NCBI RefSeq assembly: GCF_003418935.1 | Contig: NZ_QVMT01000011.1 | Location: 62,353-126,352, forward strand | Direction of reading: 5' to 3' | Origin: Emticicia sp. C21 | GTDB taxonomy: Bacteria > Bacteroidota > Bacteroidia > Cytophagales > Spirosomataceae | Length of the DNA stretch: 64,000 bases | Shown: in pieces, positions 1 through 8,656 of the stretch | Numbering within the stretch: position 1 is the first letter of the stretch | Layout: the number at the start of each line of letters is the position of its first letter | Notes under the pieces: generated by a model | Database searches by the model: none | Told to the model about the DNA's origin: nothing | The model's input: the letters and a program-made list of their open reading frames with translations, nothing else | Made by a program: the position numbers and the translations under genes

Positions 1-570
1 AGGAATACTGTTTTCTTTTAATTCATTAATTTCTTTATCCACAGGAACTGATTCGCCTGTCAGGGATGATTCATCAATACGTAAGGCATTTACTTCGTAG
101 AGTCGGATATCTGCTGGCACCACATTGCCTGCTTCAAGTACCACAATATCACCGGGTACCAATTCTTTCGATTCAATCTCGTGGGGTTTGTCATCACGTA
201 TTACCTGTGTTTTGGTAATGCTCATTTTCTTTAGGGCCTCCATTGCCTTTTCGGCTCTGAATTCCTGAATAAAACCGACAACTGCATTGAGAATGATAAT
301 CACAAAAATGATAATAGTATCTGCCAGATCACCAAAAGCACCTGAGAGAATAGCGGCACCAGCCAACACTAATATCATGAAGTCTTTAAACTGATTGAGA
401 AAAAGAACCCAGGTAGGTGTCCTCTTTTTTTCTTCTAGTTCGTTATAACCGTCAGTCTGTAAACGACTACCGGATTCCGCGGCTGAAAGTCCGGCCTGAG
501 AGGTGTTAAATTGTTTGAATAGGGACTCAATGCTCTCTTGATAGAAGAGAACTTCATCAGTTTTTTTCAT
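1..570 (-). CDS. Cation-transporting P-type ATPase, N-terminal part (runs off window)
   Basis: The reading frame is open from an ATG at 570 down to base 1, giving the first 190 residues; the rest lies outside the window. The visible part begins with a cation-ATPase N-terminal domain (about residues 5-60), then two hydrophobic segments (about 60-105) and the start of the actuator domain. The sequence LVPGDIVVLEAGNVVPADIR and the dephosphorylation motif SLTGES are typical of P2-type (Ca2+/Na+,K+-like, PMR1/SERCA group) pumps. The phosphorylation site DKTGT is not reached, so ion specificity is unknown; Ca2+ or Mn2+ export is the usual assignment for such bacterial proteins. It is a different subfamily from KdpB further right and need not be functionally linked to it. 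The next gene (rhamnosidase) lies upstream on the same strand, separated by a strong hairpin, so they are probably separate units. Confidence 0.85.
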   Translation of the reverse strand, partial: MKKTDEVLFYQESIESLFKQFNTSQAGLSAAESGSRLQTDGYNELEEKKRTPTWVLFLNQFKDFMILVLAGAAILSGAFGDLADTIIIFVIIILNAVVGFIQEFRAEKAMEALKKMSITKTQVIRDDKPHEIESKELVPGDIVVLEAGNVVPADIRLYEVNALRIDESSLTGESVPVDKEINELKENSIP

Positions 571-676
571 AAAAGTTTAACGTGCTTTAATTGGATTTAT
601 ATTTACAGCAGTGGTTATAAGTGTGTTTTCAATATTATGAGCGTGAATATAGTACTTATACCTGGAATATAAAGGA

Positions 677-710
677 AATGTCAGTGTAATCTGATAATTA
701 CACTGACATT
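677..710 (-). terminator. Hairpin terminator downstream of the rhamnosidase gene
   Basis: A perfect 14-bp inverted repeat (677-690 with 697-710, loop CTGATA) sits 20 bases beyond the rhamnosidase stop. On the minus strand it is followed by a T-rich but not pure T run (ATTTCCTTTATATT), so it is a plausible intrinsic terminator. Confidence 0.6.
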
Positions 711-729
711 CAACTGAAATTATATTTTC

Positions 730-3441
730 TTATTTTATATCAAACGAATAGCTTCCAGCCTGCAAAATAAACACTACCGTTTTCAAATTACCATCCTCAC
801 CTTTAATCACAGTTCCTCTAATTTCTCTTCCATTTTCATAAACTAATTGATTGGCACCCATATTTAAACGTAGGGTAGCTGTAGTATTAGCCGGAGTTGT
901 GAAATTATAAGTAATAGTATTGTCTGTTCTTTTCCAAGCTGATACAATCGTTCCATGTGGGCTATCATGCTTTGCTTCAAAACTTTGCAAGTCTTTTACA
1001 AAGTGGGGTTCTAATAATACATTTTTAAAGCCCGGGAGTTTTTCGTCTGGTTTAATACCTCCTAAAGCCTTATATATCCATGCCCCAATCTCTCCAAACA
1101 TAATATGGTTCATTGAAATATCTGATTTGGCATCAATTGGCCAGTTTTCATAAAGGGTTGTAGCTCCATTTTTTATCCACCAACCCCATGAAGGAAACGT
1201 TTCCTGAGAGGCCATAGTATAAGCCAAATCAGCATAGCCATTTTCACTCAAGGCATTCAGAATTGCCTTAGTACCTAATAAACCTACATCAATATGGTTA
1301 TTATCTGCTTTCACTCTTTCAGCAAGCGCAGCAGCTACTTTGGCTCTCATATCATCAGGCACAACTCCCCATTGCAAAGGCACACTTAATTCAGTTTGAA
1401 CTCCACTGCCGTAAATGCCTTTCTCTTTATCTAAATACTTCTCATTAATCGCATTTCTGATTTTCAGCGCCAAGCCTGCATAATATTCTGCATCAGCAGT
1501 TTTGCCTAATAGTTTAGCTGTTTTAGCTACAATACTTGCATCAACAAAATAATAAATTGATGAAGTAAACTCAACCGGTGTTTTTGATTTCACGGGTACC
1601 CAATCTCCCAAGCCCCAGGTCGTCAGGTGCTTTGGCGCAATGGTCTGAATATAATCTACATAGTGCTTCATATTATCGTAGTTATCCGTCAATATCTTCG
1701 TATCACCATAAAACAGATAGACATTCCAGGGAATAATGGCAATTGTGCTCGTCCAATCAGGCCCATTGCCCCATTCATAACCCCAACCGCCTGTTGGTAT
1801 AATTGAGGGCAAAATGCCATTCGCTTGTTGTTCATCCCGATGGTCAGCCAACCATTTTTCGTAAACTGTGATGCCATCAAAATTATATAAGCCTGTCTCG
1901 CTGGCAATGTGCGCATCACCAGTCCAACCGTTTTTTTCTCGCTGAGGGCAGTCAGTAGGATAACCAAAAAGATTAGATAAATAAGCATTATTGGTAGCCA
2001 GCCAGATTTGATTTATAGTTGGGTTTGAAGTCGTGACCTGTCCCACCGGAGTTACATCGCTATGCATAAAATATCCTGTCAGGCTTTCTTTGGTTAATTC
2101 AAGCGGCTGTTGACAAGTTAGCTCCACATATTGAAATCCTTTATAATTGAAATGGGGCATAAAAGTTTCTTCTCCTTTACCATTAAGCGTATAAATATCT
2201 ACCTGAAAAGGGTCCTGATTATCGGTGGGACGATAGTGTATATCAATATTCGACATATCAGCTGATCCATCAGGATTCAAGCGCTCAGCATGTTTCAGCC
2301 TTACTATTGCGCCTGCTACACCTTTTACTTTTAACTGACTGACTCCTGAAATATTTCTGCCTAAATCAAATAGATAGGTTGTATCATTCAGTTTTTTTAG
2401 ACTTTTGGCTGGTATTTCTTCCATATTTCTGACAGGTACCATCGCTTGTGCTACAATGTTTTGTGAAGGAGAAGTCCTGAAAATTATATCTTTCCAAGCG
2501 TTATCGTCATAAGCAGGTGTATTCCATCCTTCTTTTGCCAGACGGGCATCCTGATGTTCCGCCGTATAAATACTATTAAAAATAATCGGGCTTAGCTCTG
2601 TTTTCCATCCTTTCCCACTAGAAATCACCTCTTCAGTACCATCTTCATAGGTAATCCGTAAATCCAGACAGAAAGTTGGCCGATTTCTCCAGGGAGCTTC
2701 ATGAAAATACCATACGGCTGTAGATTGGTGGTTGTACCAGCCATTGCCTAATAATACGCCAATGGCATTTTTACCACTTTGCAGATTAGCCGTCACATCA
2801 TAAGTTATATATAAAGTTCGACGGTCAAAACGGGTATACATAGGGTCCAGGCGATGATTGCCTATTTTTTGTCCGTTAATATACAATTCATATAAACCCG
2901 CAGCAGCTATATATGCTCTTGCTGATTTGATTGTTTTCTCTGTTGAAAAGCTCTTTCTGAAATAAGGTGCAGGCTTAGTTTTTACATCTCGGCTATCGCT
3001 AATCCAGGCACCTTTCCAGTTTTGCATGTGCATCATACCCATTTCAAAACTACTCACCGGAGCTGGGAGAGCCTTTATACCATCTTTGTCCCATACCACC
3101 ACTTTCCAGTAATATTTGGTAAATGGCTTTAAAGCTTTGCCTTTATACACTACCAGATTATTGCCTGCAACTACCTTGCCTGTATTCCATTCACCACCAA
3201 TCTCCTGCACTACTTTCATCGAATCAATATCAACAAGTACCTGAAAGGCCGTTTGCCTAGCACCTTTTCTATTATCTGTAATTACCCATGTAAGACGTGG
3301 GCTGGGATTATCAATCCCTAGCGGATTTTTTAGGTATTCACACTTTAGATCATCTGACTGGATAGGGGGTAGAGCGAAAGAATTGAAGGTATAGATAAAT
3401 GAAAAGAAAAGAAAACTGATGAATGTAAAGGTATATTTCAT
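730..3441 (-). CDS. Alpha-L-rhamnosidase, GH78 family, secreted
   Basis: This 903-residue enzyme hydrolyses terminal alpha-L-rhamnose from glycans or glycosides. It has a signal peptide (hydrophobic stretch in the first 23 residues), then the Bac_rhamnosid_N-type beta domains, an (alpha/alpha)6 catalytic domain in the middle, and a C-terminal beta domain. The GH78 signature is clear: DCPQREKNGWTGDA at 497-510. The spacing D497, E502, D509 matches the known catalytic triad region of Bacillus RhaB (D567, E572, D579), and E765 in LYENWP is the likely catalytic base. Length is normal for the family. It stands alone here, with no SusC/SusD next to it, and a strong hairpin follows the stop. Natural substrate (pectin rhamnogalacturonan, plant glycoside or ulvan-type) cannot be decided from sequence. 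Confidence 0.93.
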   Translation of the reverse strand: MKYTFTFISFLFFSFIYTFNSFALPPIQSDDLKCEYLKNPLGIDNPSPRLTWVITDNRKGARQTAFQVLVDIDSMKVVQEIGGEWNTGKVVAGNNLVVYKGKALKPFTKYYWKVVVWDKDGIKALPAPVSSFEMGMMHMQNWKGAWISDSRDVKTKPAPYFRKSFSTEKTIKSARAYIAAAGLYELYINGQKIGNHRLDPMYTRFDRRTLYITYDVTANLQSGKNAIGVLLGNGWYNHQSTAVWYFHEAPWRNRPTFCLDLRITYEDGTEEVISSGKGWKTELSPIIFNSIYTAEHQDARLAKEGWNTPAYDDNAWKDIIFRTSPSQNIVAQAMVPVRNMEEIPAKSLKKLNDTTYLFDLGRNISGVSQLKVKGVAGAIVRLKHAERLNPDGSADMSNIDIHYRPTDNQDPFQVDIYTLNGKGEETFMPHFNYKGFQYVELTCQQPLELTKESLTGYFMHSDVTPVGQVTTSNPTINQIWLATNNAYLSNLFGYPTDCPQREKNGWTGDAHIASETGLYNFDGITVYEKWLADHRDEQQANGILPSIIPTGGWGYEWGNGPDWTSTIAIIPWNVYLFYGDTKILTDNYDNMKHYVDYIQTIAPKHLTTWGLGDWVPVKSKTPVEFTSSIYYFVDASIVAKTAKLLGKTADAEYYAGLALKIRNAINEKYLDKEKGIYGSGVQTELSVPLQWGVVPDDMRAKVAAALAERVKADNNHIDVGLLGTKAILNALSENGYADLAYTMASQETFPSWGWWIKNGATTLYENWPIDAKSDISMNHIMFGEIGAWIYKALGGIKPDEKLPGFKNVLLEPHFVKDLQSFEAKHDSPHGTIVSAWKRTDNTITYNFTTPANTTATLRLNMGANQLVYENGREIRGTVIKGEDGNLKTVVFILQAGSYSFDIK

Positions 3442-3907
3442 AAGAAAGCGATTGAATAAGAAATTCTATATATACTGGTGTAAAAATAAAGAATGTCTGA
3501 TAATGTTTAGGAATTTTGTTCTGGAAATATCATTTGCCTTATAAAGTTCTTTATCCAACACTTTTCTTATACTACAGCCTATCAAATTTATTATAGCCAA
3601 CGCCAGCCCCGTTGTATTTGATGGGGTAAAATTGCTCTTTAGCCAACTATTTAAGTATGAAATTGTATAAGTGACTACATTTGAGAAAGAAATTATTTCG
3701 GTTTGTGCACATACAATTTAATTCTTAACCGCTTCCATCGCCGGCTAATTCAGATTAATCTGTTTTTTCCCATGCAGCGAAATCTGTGCATATGTGGCCT
3801 GTGCATGTTTGATGGTATTGTTTAAATGTTCTAGAGTTATCTGATACAGCCCATTTAATTTTGGAGGTCATTGAAATGAAGAAGATTAACTAGTGTAATT
3901 GATAATT
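3442..3907. other. Intergenic region without a recognised gene
   Basis: This 466-base stretch separates the rhamnosidase start from the histidine kinase stop. I found no convincing ORF. A perfect 12-bp palindrome CAGATTAATCTG followed by TTTTTT lies at 3751-3768. Three TGTGCAT-like words occur at 3700-3810. The rhamnosidase promoter should lie near 3450-3550, but no clear TAnnTTTG box was identified on the minus strand. Confidence 0.5.
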
Positions 3908-5641
3908 TTAAGAAGTTAATAGCTTAAAATAAAAAGTGCTGCCCATTCCAATTTCGCTCTCAACGCCTATTGTACCGTTTTGTGCTTCAATAAATTCCTT
4001 ACTGATGGCAAGGCCTAATCCGGTGCCGGTCTTTATACTCCCCGGTACCTGAAAATACTTATCAAAGATTTTGTCTTTGTATCGTTTTTCTATGCCTTTG
4101 CCCTGGTCATTGACTGAGAAATTAACTAGTTTGTCTTGTTTTGTAATTTTGATTATAATTTTACTTTGTTCAGGAGAATAGTTTATAGCATTCGTCAGAA
4201 AATTGATAAGTACCCAGGCAGTTTTTTCGGTATCAGCTTTTACATCCGGCAGGTTTTCTTCTACATCGCTCAATAACTGTATTTTCTTTTGCTCTGCTGT
4301 TACTTTTACAGCCTCTGTGGCATAGTTCAGAATCTGATATGGGGTACTTTTCTGAATATTCAATTGAATATTACCCGTTTCAACCTGCGACAGGTTCAAT
4401 AATTCGCTTGTAATCTTCAGTAATCGCTGACTATCATCCTTAATACTATCAATCAATTGCTTTTGCTGATGGTTAATCTCGCCTGTTTTTTGGCTTTCCA
4501 ACAATTGTGTACTCATTTTGATAGAAGATATTGGTGTCTTCAACTCATGTGAAATAGTTGCAATGAAATTGGTCTTGGCAAAATCTAATTCTTTGAATGG
4601 TGTAATATTTTTCAGAACTATCACGTAACCTATATGTCTTTTCTCTTTTTCGCCTGTTGGCATAATGGCAATATCCACAACTTCTTTTTCAAAGTAGCTT
4701 TCTTTGCTATTAGCAAAAATCTTAATAGGTTGTTTTTTCTCTTCTTTGTTATTGTTTTCCGGCATTATTAAATCCTTTACTAAAGAGCGCACTAAATCAT
4801 TTACTAAAGATACATCCTGCACCTGCTGCCCAATCACCTGTTCGGATTTTAGCCCTGTTACTTTCAGGGCTTCATCATTGGCGAAGAGTATTTTCTTGTC
4901 TTCGTCTAAACCGATTACAGGATCCTGCATATTGTTGATAAGCGTTTCGATCCGCTTTTTTTCAAATAGTAGTTGAGATAAATTGCTGTTATTATACTCT
5001 TCCAGTTTTTCTGCCATTGTATTGAACGACTTTGCTAATTCTCCAAACTCACTATGATCTTCAAAATACACACGTTGAGAATAATCGTTAGCCGCAATCT
5101 GCTTGATACTTTCGGTTAGTTTTTTGATTGGATTGGCAATATTGCTGGGGAGATTAATCAGTAAAGTGAATGCAATCACAAAACAGAGTGTACCCGTAAT
5201 GGCAATTCCGATGGTTGATGAGGCCGCTGTTTGCTTAGCCACATCACTTTTACGCTGAATAGCTTCCATATTCAATCGCATGATTTCAGCGATGTCTTTA
5301 CGAATCAATAGGTGAGTAGTTCTATCAAAATTATTGATCTTCAAAGCTGCAAAGTGTTGACGGAGATTCTGAGTTGCTTCTTTTTCTCCTATCTCCGTAA
5401 TATTAGCCTGCTGCTTGTATAGATTCTCTTCAATTTTCCTTATAGCAACTTTATCAATGCTTAATTCATCAAGCGCCATCAACATATTGCGGGAATATTC
5501 AAGGGTATTATAGTTGGCAACTAAAATATTCTCCGTGTCATTTTTCAAAGCATTGATAGACTTTGTTCCTACATAGGTAAGCAAAGTAATCAATATAAAA
5601 AGTAAACCCACACCGAGGGTCAATTTAGTCCTGATTTTCAT
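3908..5641 (-). CDS. Membrane sensor histidine kinase with HAMP and PAS (kdp-linked)
   Basis: A 577-residue hybrid-free histidine kinase. Order: TM1 (about 8-25), an extracytoplasmic helical region of about 110 residues, TM2 (about 143-165), HAMP, PAS (about 232-345), HisKA with phospho-acceptor H365 in TISHELKTP, and HATPase_c with an N-box (NFLTNAINYSPE), DQGKGI and GTGLGLAIS. I chose the ATG at 5641 instead of an in-frame upstream start at 5680, because the extra 13 codons fall inside an intergenic repeat and precede an otherwise ideal N-terminus. It lies last in the kdp gene cluster, directly after the KdpD N-terminal half, and likely supplies the kinase core that this KdpD lacks. Its partner is inferred to be the sigma54-type regulator at 12884-14221. 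Confidence 0.9.
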   Translation of the reverse strand: MKIRTKLTLGVGLLFILITLLTYVGTKSINALKNDTENILVANYNTLEYSRNMLMALDELSIDKVAIRKIEENLYKQQANITEIGEKEATQNLRQHFAALKINNFDRTTHLLIRKDIAEIMRLNMEAIQRKSDVAKQTAASSTIGIAITGTLCFVIAFTLLINLPSNIANPIKKLTESIKQIAANDYSQRVYFEDHSEFGELAKSFNTMAEKLEEYNNSNLSQLLFEKKRIETLINNMQDPVIGLDEDKKILFANDEALKVTGLKSEQVIGQQVQDVSLVNDLVRSLVKDLIMPENNNKEEKKQPIKIFANSKESYFEKEVVDIAIMPTGEKEKRHIGYVIVLKNITPFKELDFAKTNFIATISHELKTPISSIKMSTQLLESQKTGEINHQQKQLIDSIKDDSQRLLKITSELLNLSQVETGNIQLNIQKSTPYQILNYATEAVKVTAEQKKIQLLSDVEENLPDVKADTEKTAWVLINFLTNAINYSPEQSKIIIKITKQDKLVNFSVNDQGKGIEKRYKDKIFDKYFQVPGSIKTGTGLGLAISKEFIEAQNGTIGVESEIGMGSTFYFKLLTS

Positions 5642-5660
5642 TTTATTTAATTTTACCTTA

Positions 5661-5742
5661 CCCCCTAGCCCCCTCTCCAACAGTGGAGAGGGAGGATGAA
5701 GTTTTGAATTAAATGCGCCCCCCCTTTAGGGGTTAGGGGCGG
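5661..5742. repeat. Intergenic inverted repeat, CCCCTAGCCCC family, copy 1
   Basis: The left arm CCCCCTAGCCCCC (5661-5673) pairs with GGGGTTAGGGGCGG (5729-5742). Nested inside is a perfect hairpin CCCTCTCC (5671-5678) with GGAGAGGG (5685-5692). It sits between kdpD and the kinase gene. A related element lies at 55340-55470. Confidence 0.7.
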
Positions 5743-5749
5743 CTTTGCG

Positions 5750-6883
5750 CTACGACAATATCACCACATCAATATCTACAAAAGACAGTTTCTTTAGCAA
5801 TTCATTAAAAATATTAGTCGACAGAATCACATTAAAAAGATTCAAATGCGGCTTGCCTATGCATAAGGTTGTAATCTGCCTTTGTTCGGCTATCTCCATA
5901 ATGCTTTTTGAGATATTACTACTTTCAACCCTGATAATTTCTGAGCCTAATTGTGTGGCTAATTTAAAATTATTAATCAGGTGCCTTTGTTTATCCAATG
6001 CAATTTTATCCGGGCTTTCTTTCGGTGTTTGCACATATAGCACAAACCATTTACTATTATAATAACTCGCCAATCGGGCAGTTTTCCTGATAACTGTTTT
6101 GGCAGTCTGTTCGTTGCTACTGATACAGGCCAGAAACTTCTCATGCCTGATGGCCGTATTTTTAGATACTTCGGTCTCAACTTTTCGTTCGACCTGACTC
6201 GCCACTTCTTTCAGAGCCAGCTCCCTTAATTGCAATATCTGTTCAGATTTAAAGAAGTTATTTAGTGCCATCTGGACCTTGTCAGCAGTATAAATTTTAC
6301 CCTCTTTCAGGCGCGTAATTAATTCATCGGCTGTTAAATCTATATTTACTACCTCATCTGCAATGCCTACTATGCTATCAGGGATTCTTTCTTTTACCTC
6401 AATACCCGTTATTTCTTTTATCTCTTCATTCAGACTTTCAATATGTTGGATATTGACCGCACTGATTACATTAATGCCTGCTTCAAGTATCTCTAGTACA
6501 TCTTGCCAACGTTTTTCGTTCTTGCTGCCCTCAATATTGGTATGAGCTAATTCGTCAATAATTACCACTTCTGGTCTTAGATTAATGACAGCCTGTACAT
6601 CCAGCTCTTCTAACTCTTTTCCTCTATAGAATATTTTTCTGCGAGGAATAATGGGTAAACCTTCCAGTAAATCGTGTGTTTCCTTACGTAAATGCGTTTC
6701 GATATAACCTATTTTTACATCAATACCATTCCGTAACAAAGAATGAGCTTCTTGCAGCATACGAAAGGTTTTACCTACCCCGGCACTCATACCAATATAG
6801 ATTTTGAACTTTCCTTGTCTTGATTTTTTGATTAAATCCAGGAAATGCTGTACGTTTTCTTCTTTGTTATCGGTTGTTGACAT
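5750..6883 (-). CDS. kdpD: KdpD N-terminal sensor half (KdpD + Usp domains, no kinase core)
   Basis: This 377-residue protein matches only the cytoplasmic N-terminal part of KdpD, the K+-responsive sensor. It has the KdpD domain with Walker A GMSAGVGKT (31-39) and Walker B VVIIDELAHTN (D110), followed by a universal stress protein-like domain (about 245-377). The four transmembrane helices, GAF, HisKA and HATPase regions of full-length KdpD (about 900 residues in E. coli) are absent. The frame ends in a clean TAG and no kinase-like sequence follows in another frame, so this is a shortened form and not a fresh frameshift. A separate histidine kinase follows 108 bases downstream. In the family, the N-terminal half binds ATP and c-di-AMP in some species and tunes the kinase; I infer that it acts in trans here. 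Confidence 0.9.
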   Translation of the reverse strand: MSTTDNKEENVQHFLDLIKKSRQGKFKIYIGMSAGVGKTFRMLQEAHSLLRNGIDVKIGYIETHLRKETHDLLEGLPIIPRRKIFYRGKELEELDVQAVINLRPEVVIIDELAHTNIEGSKNEKRWQDVLEILEAGINVISAVNIQHIESLNEEIKEITGIEVKERIPDSIVGIADEVVNIDLTADELITRLKEGKIYTADKVQMALNNFFKSEQILQLRELALKEVASQVERKVETEVSKNTAIRHEKFLACISSNEQTAKTVIRKTARLASYYNSKWFVLYVQTPKESPDKIALDKQRHLINNFKLATQLGSEIIRVESSNISKSIMEIAEQRQITTLCIGKPHLNLFNVILSTNIFNELLKKLSFVDIDVVILS

Positions 6884-6901
6884 GAAGTTTTACAAATGAA
6901 A

Positions 6902-7960
6902 TTAAAAACTAAAATACAAGGCGCTGGTTAAATAAAAATTCTGATTTTTATCAGCAAAGATTTTGTCTTTACTATGAAAAACTCTTCCCTCAACACGCCA
7001 TAGCAGATTATCAATAATGGCGTAATCAAAGTCTAGAGAATAACCAAAAGTTTGGAAACCATTTGGAGTACCTGTGGTAATAATCACCTCATCTTTATCC
7101 TGATAATACTCTGCTCGAGCAACAATTCTGACTTTATTGGTGGCTGCATAGCGGGCAATAAGGATAGGCGTTAACCAACTATTATATTTGGAACTTTTAT
7201 TCGCTTTTTGCTCAAAACCAATGTCAAAACCTGCAATAAGCCCCAGTTTCTCATTTAATTGAAATTGCCCGTAGAAATTATTGAAATATCGCCATTTGAT
7301 TACACTATCCGGTTGTTCATTACCCGCGTAGGTACTCCAATTGAATGTTATATTCGTATTCGGTTTATAAGTCAGTTGCGTACCAAAAGCAGGAGTCTGA
7401 TTGCCCTGTACTCTTTGGATACGCTGCCATCCGTTTAGAACCAGCCCTGCCATATACCATTTTTCATTGGTTGAGGTAAAAGACAATTTTACGCCGGATT
7501 CGTAGTAAGGAGAATTTTCTGCGAGCAAGCTTCTGGTTAAGCTCCATGAGTCTTTACCAATAGCACTTTCAAAGCCGATGTGCGATGACATCACACCTGT
7601 ATCAATCCATAAATTACTTTTCGTTGAAATTTTTACCCCGACATTAGCTTCGTAAAGATTCTTCAAAAGTCCTTGTTCTGCTGCCAAATTATATTGAGCA
7701 TAAGTACCAACCATAATTCCTACATTGGCTCGTAGTTTATCTGTATTATAACTTGCTTTTAATAATCCTAGATTTAGATTCAACTCATTGTGTCGGTTGT
7801 GATTATACAGAAAAACTGATTTTTCGTGATTAGCCGGATTACTGAAATCATAACTATAATACGTTTCTATATAACCCGAAAAAGTCAATGCTTTCGGTGT
7901 TTCCTGCGCATTAGCTTTCAAAGCCATGAGAGCTAATACTGTTAAAAATAGGTTTTTCAT
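6902..7960 (-). CDS. Outer-membrane beta-barrel (OmpL-like porin) in the kdp operon
   Basis: A 352-residue protein with a signal peptide (MKNLFLTVLALMALKANAQE, cleavage after ANA) and alternating aromatic/polar beta strands up to a terminal aromatic residue (TSALYFSF), typical of outer-membrane barrels. It resembles the beta-barrel porin-2 (OmpL-like, bbp2) family found in Bacteroidota. It lies between kdpC and the kdpD half on the same strand, 18 bases from kdpD and 128 bases from kdpC. That gap holds an inverted repeat but no obvious promoter. The position suggests it helps K+ or small solutes reach the periplasm when Kdp is induced; this is an inference from context only. Confidence 0.75.
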   Translation of the reverse strand: MKNLFLTVLALMALKANAQETPKALTFSGYIETYYSYDFSNPANHEKSVFLYNHNRHNELNLNLGLLKASYNTDKLRANVGIMVGTYAQYNLAAEQGLLKNLYEANVGVKISTKSNLWIDTGVMSSHIGFESAIGKDSWSLTRSLLAENSPYYESGVKLSFTSTNEKWYMAGLVLNGWQRIQRVQGNQTPAFGTQLTYKPNTNITFNWSTYAGNEQPDSVIKWRYFNNFYGQFQLNEKLGLIAGFDIGFEQKANKSSKYNSWLTPILIARYAATNKVRIVARAEYYQDKDEVIITTGTPNGFQTFGYSLDFDYAIIDNLLWRVEGRVFHSKDKIFADKNQNFYLTSALYFSF

Positions 7961-7986
7961 TTTGTTGTACTTAAGTTTTTAAAATT

Positions 7987-8073
7987 TTACCACAGAGGCG
8001 CACTGAGTTTTGCACAGAGAGAAGTTAAAATCTGTGCAACTCTGTGCCAAACTCCGTGTTACTCTGTGGTTAA
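7987..8073. repeat. Intergenic inverted repeat, CACAGAG family, copy 1
   Basis: The left half (7987-8019) contains ACCACAGAG and GCACAGAG; the right half (8031-8073) contains their complements CTCTGTGC and CTCTGTGGT, so the whole element can fold into one long hairpin. It lies between kdpC and the porin gene. A partial second copy is at 12785-12853. Confidence 0.7.
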
Positions 8074-8088
8074 TTAAAATAGTCGGCA

Positions 8089-8649
8089 TTATTTCAACCC
8101 ATCCAAAGCCACGTTTAACTCCAAAACATTAATGGTTTCTGGACCAAATATACCTAAAAGTGGTTTCTGTGTATATGAATTGATAAGAGCCATAACTTTA
8201 ACTTCCGGAATCTTTCGTGCATCTGCAATACGTTTTATCTGGATTCTTGCGGATGCCGGAGAAATATCAGGGTCTAAACCACTACCTGAGGCCGTAACCA
8301 GCTCAGAAGGGATTTGCGATTTTTCTATTTTTGGATTGTGCACCAAGAATGTATCAATTCTTGCCTGAACAGTTGCCAGATAATCTGCATTGGTTGGCCC
8401 TTTATTGCTTCCGGCAGACCCTGTTGCATTATAACCCACTGCTGATGGACGGCTCCAGAAGTATTTGTCATTTGTGAAAGACTGCCCCAGTTTTTGATAA
8501 CCCACTGTTTTTCCGTTTAACTGTATGATTTCTCCTTTTCCGTGATTTGGTGCTAATTGTGCTATACCAGTTATGAGAAGCGGATAGACGACTGCGAATA
8601 ATACCATACTTACCAGAGTAAGTCTGATAGCTGAAAATAATGTTTTCAT
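8089..8649 (-). CDS. kdpC: K+-transporting ATPase subunit C
   Basis: KdpC of 186 residues, the single-span subunit that stabilises the KdpFABC complex and promotes ATP binding by KdpB. It has one N-terminal membrane helix (about 7-30), then a periplasmic domain with the family motifs GQSFTNDKYFWSRPSA, ASGSGLDPDISPASA and the C-terminal LNVALD. I chose the ATG at 8649, seven bases after the kdpB stop. A longer in-frame start at 8700 would overlap the kdpB end and add residues not seen in KdpC. Length and motifs are normal. Confidence 0.96.
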   Translation of the reverse strand: MKTLFSAIRLTLVSMVLFAVVYPLLITGIAQLAPNHGKGEIIQLNGKTVGYQKLGQSFTNDKYFWSRPSAVGYNATGSAGSNKGPTNADYLATVQARIDTFLVHNPKIEKSQIPSELVTASGSGLDPDISPASARIQIKRIADARKIPEVKVMALINSYTQKPLLGIFGPETINVLELNVALDGLK

Positions 8650-8656
8650 GATTGTT

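Noticed and set aside
5750-6883. KdpD as a frameshifted full-length gene
   Set aside because: The frame ends cleanly, the following 108 bases are an intergenic repeat, and the next gene is a kinase with its own membrane sensor, not the KdpD C-terminal half.
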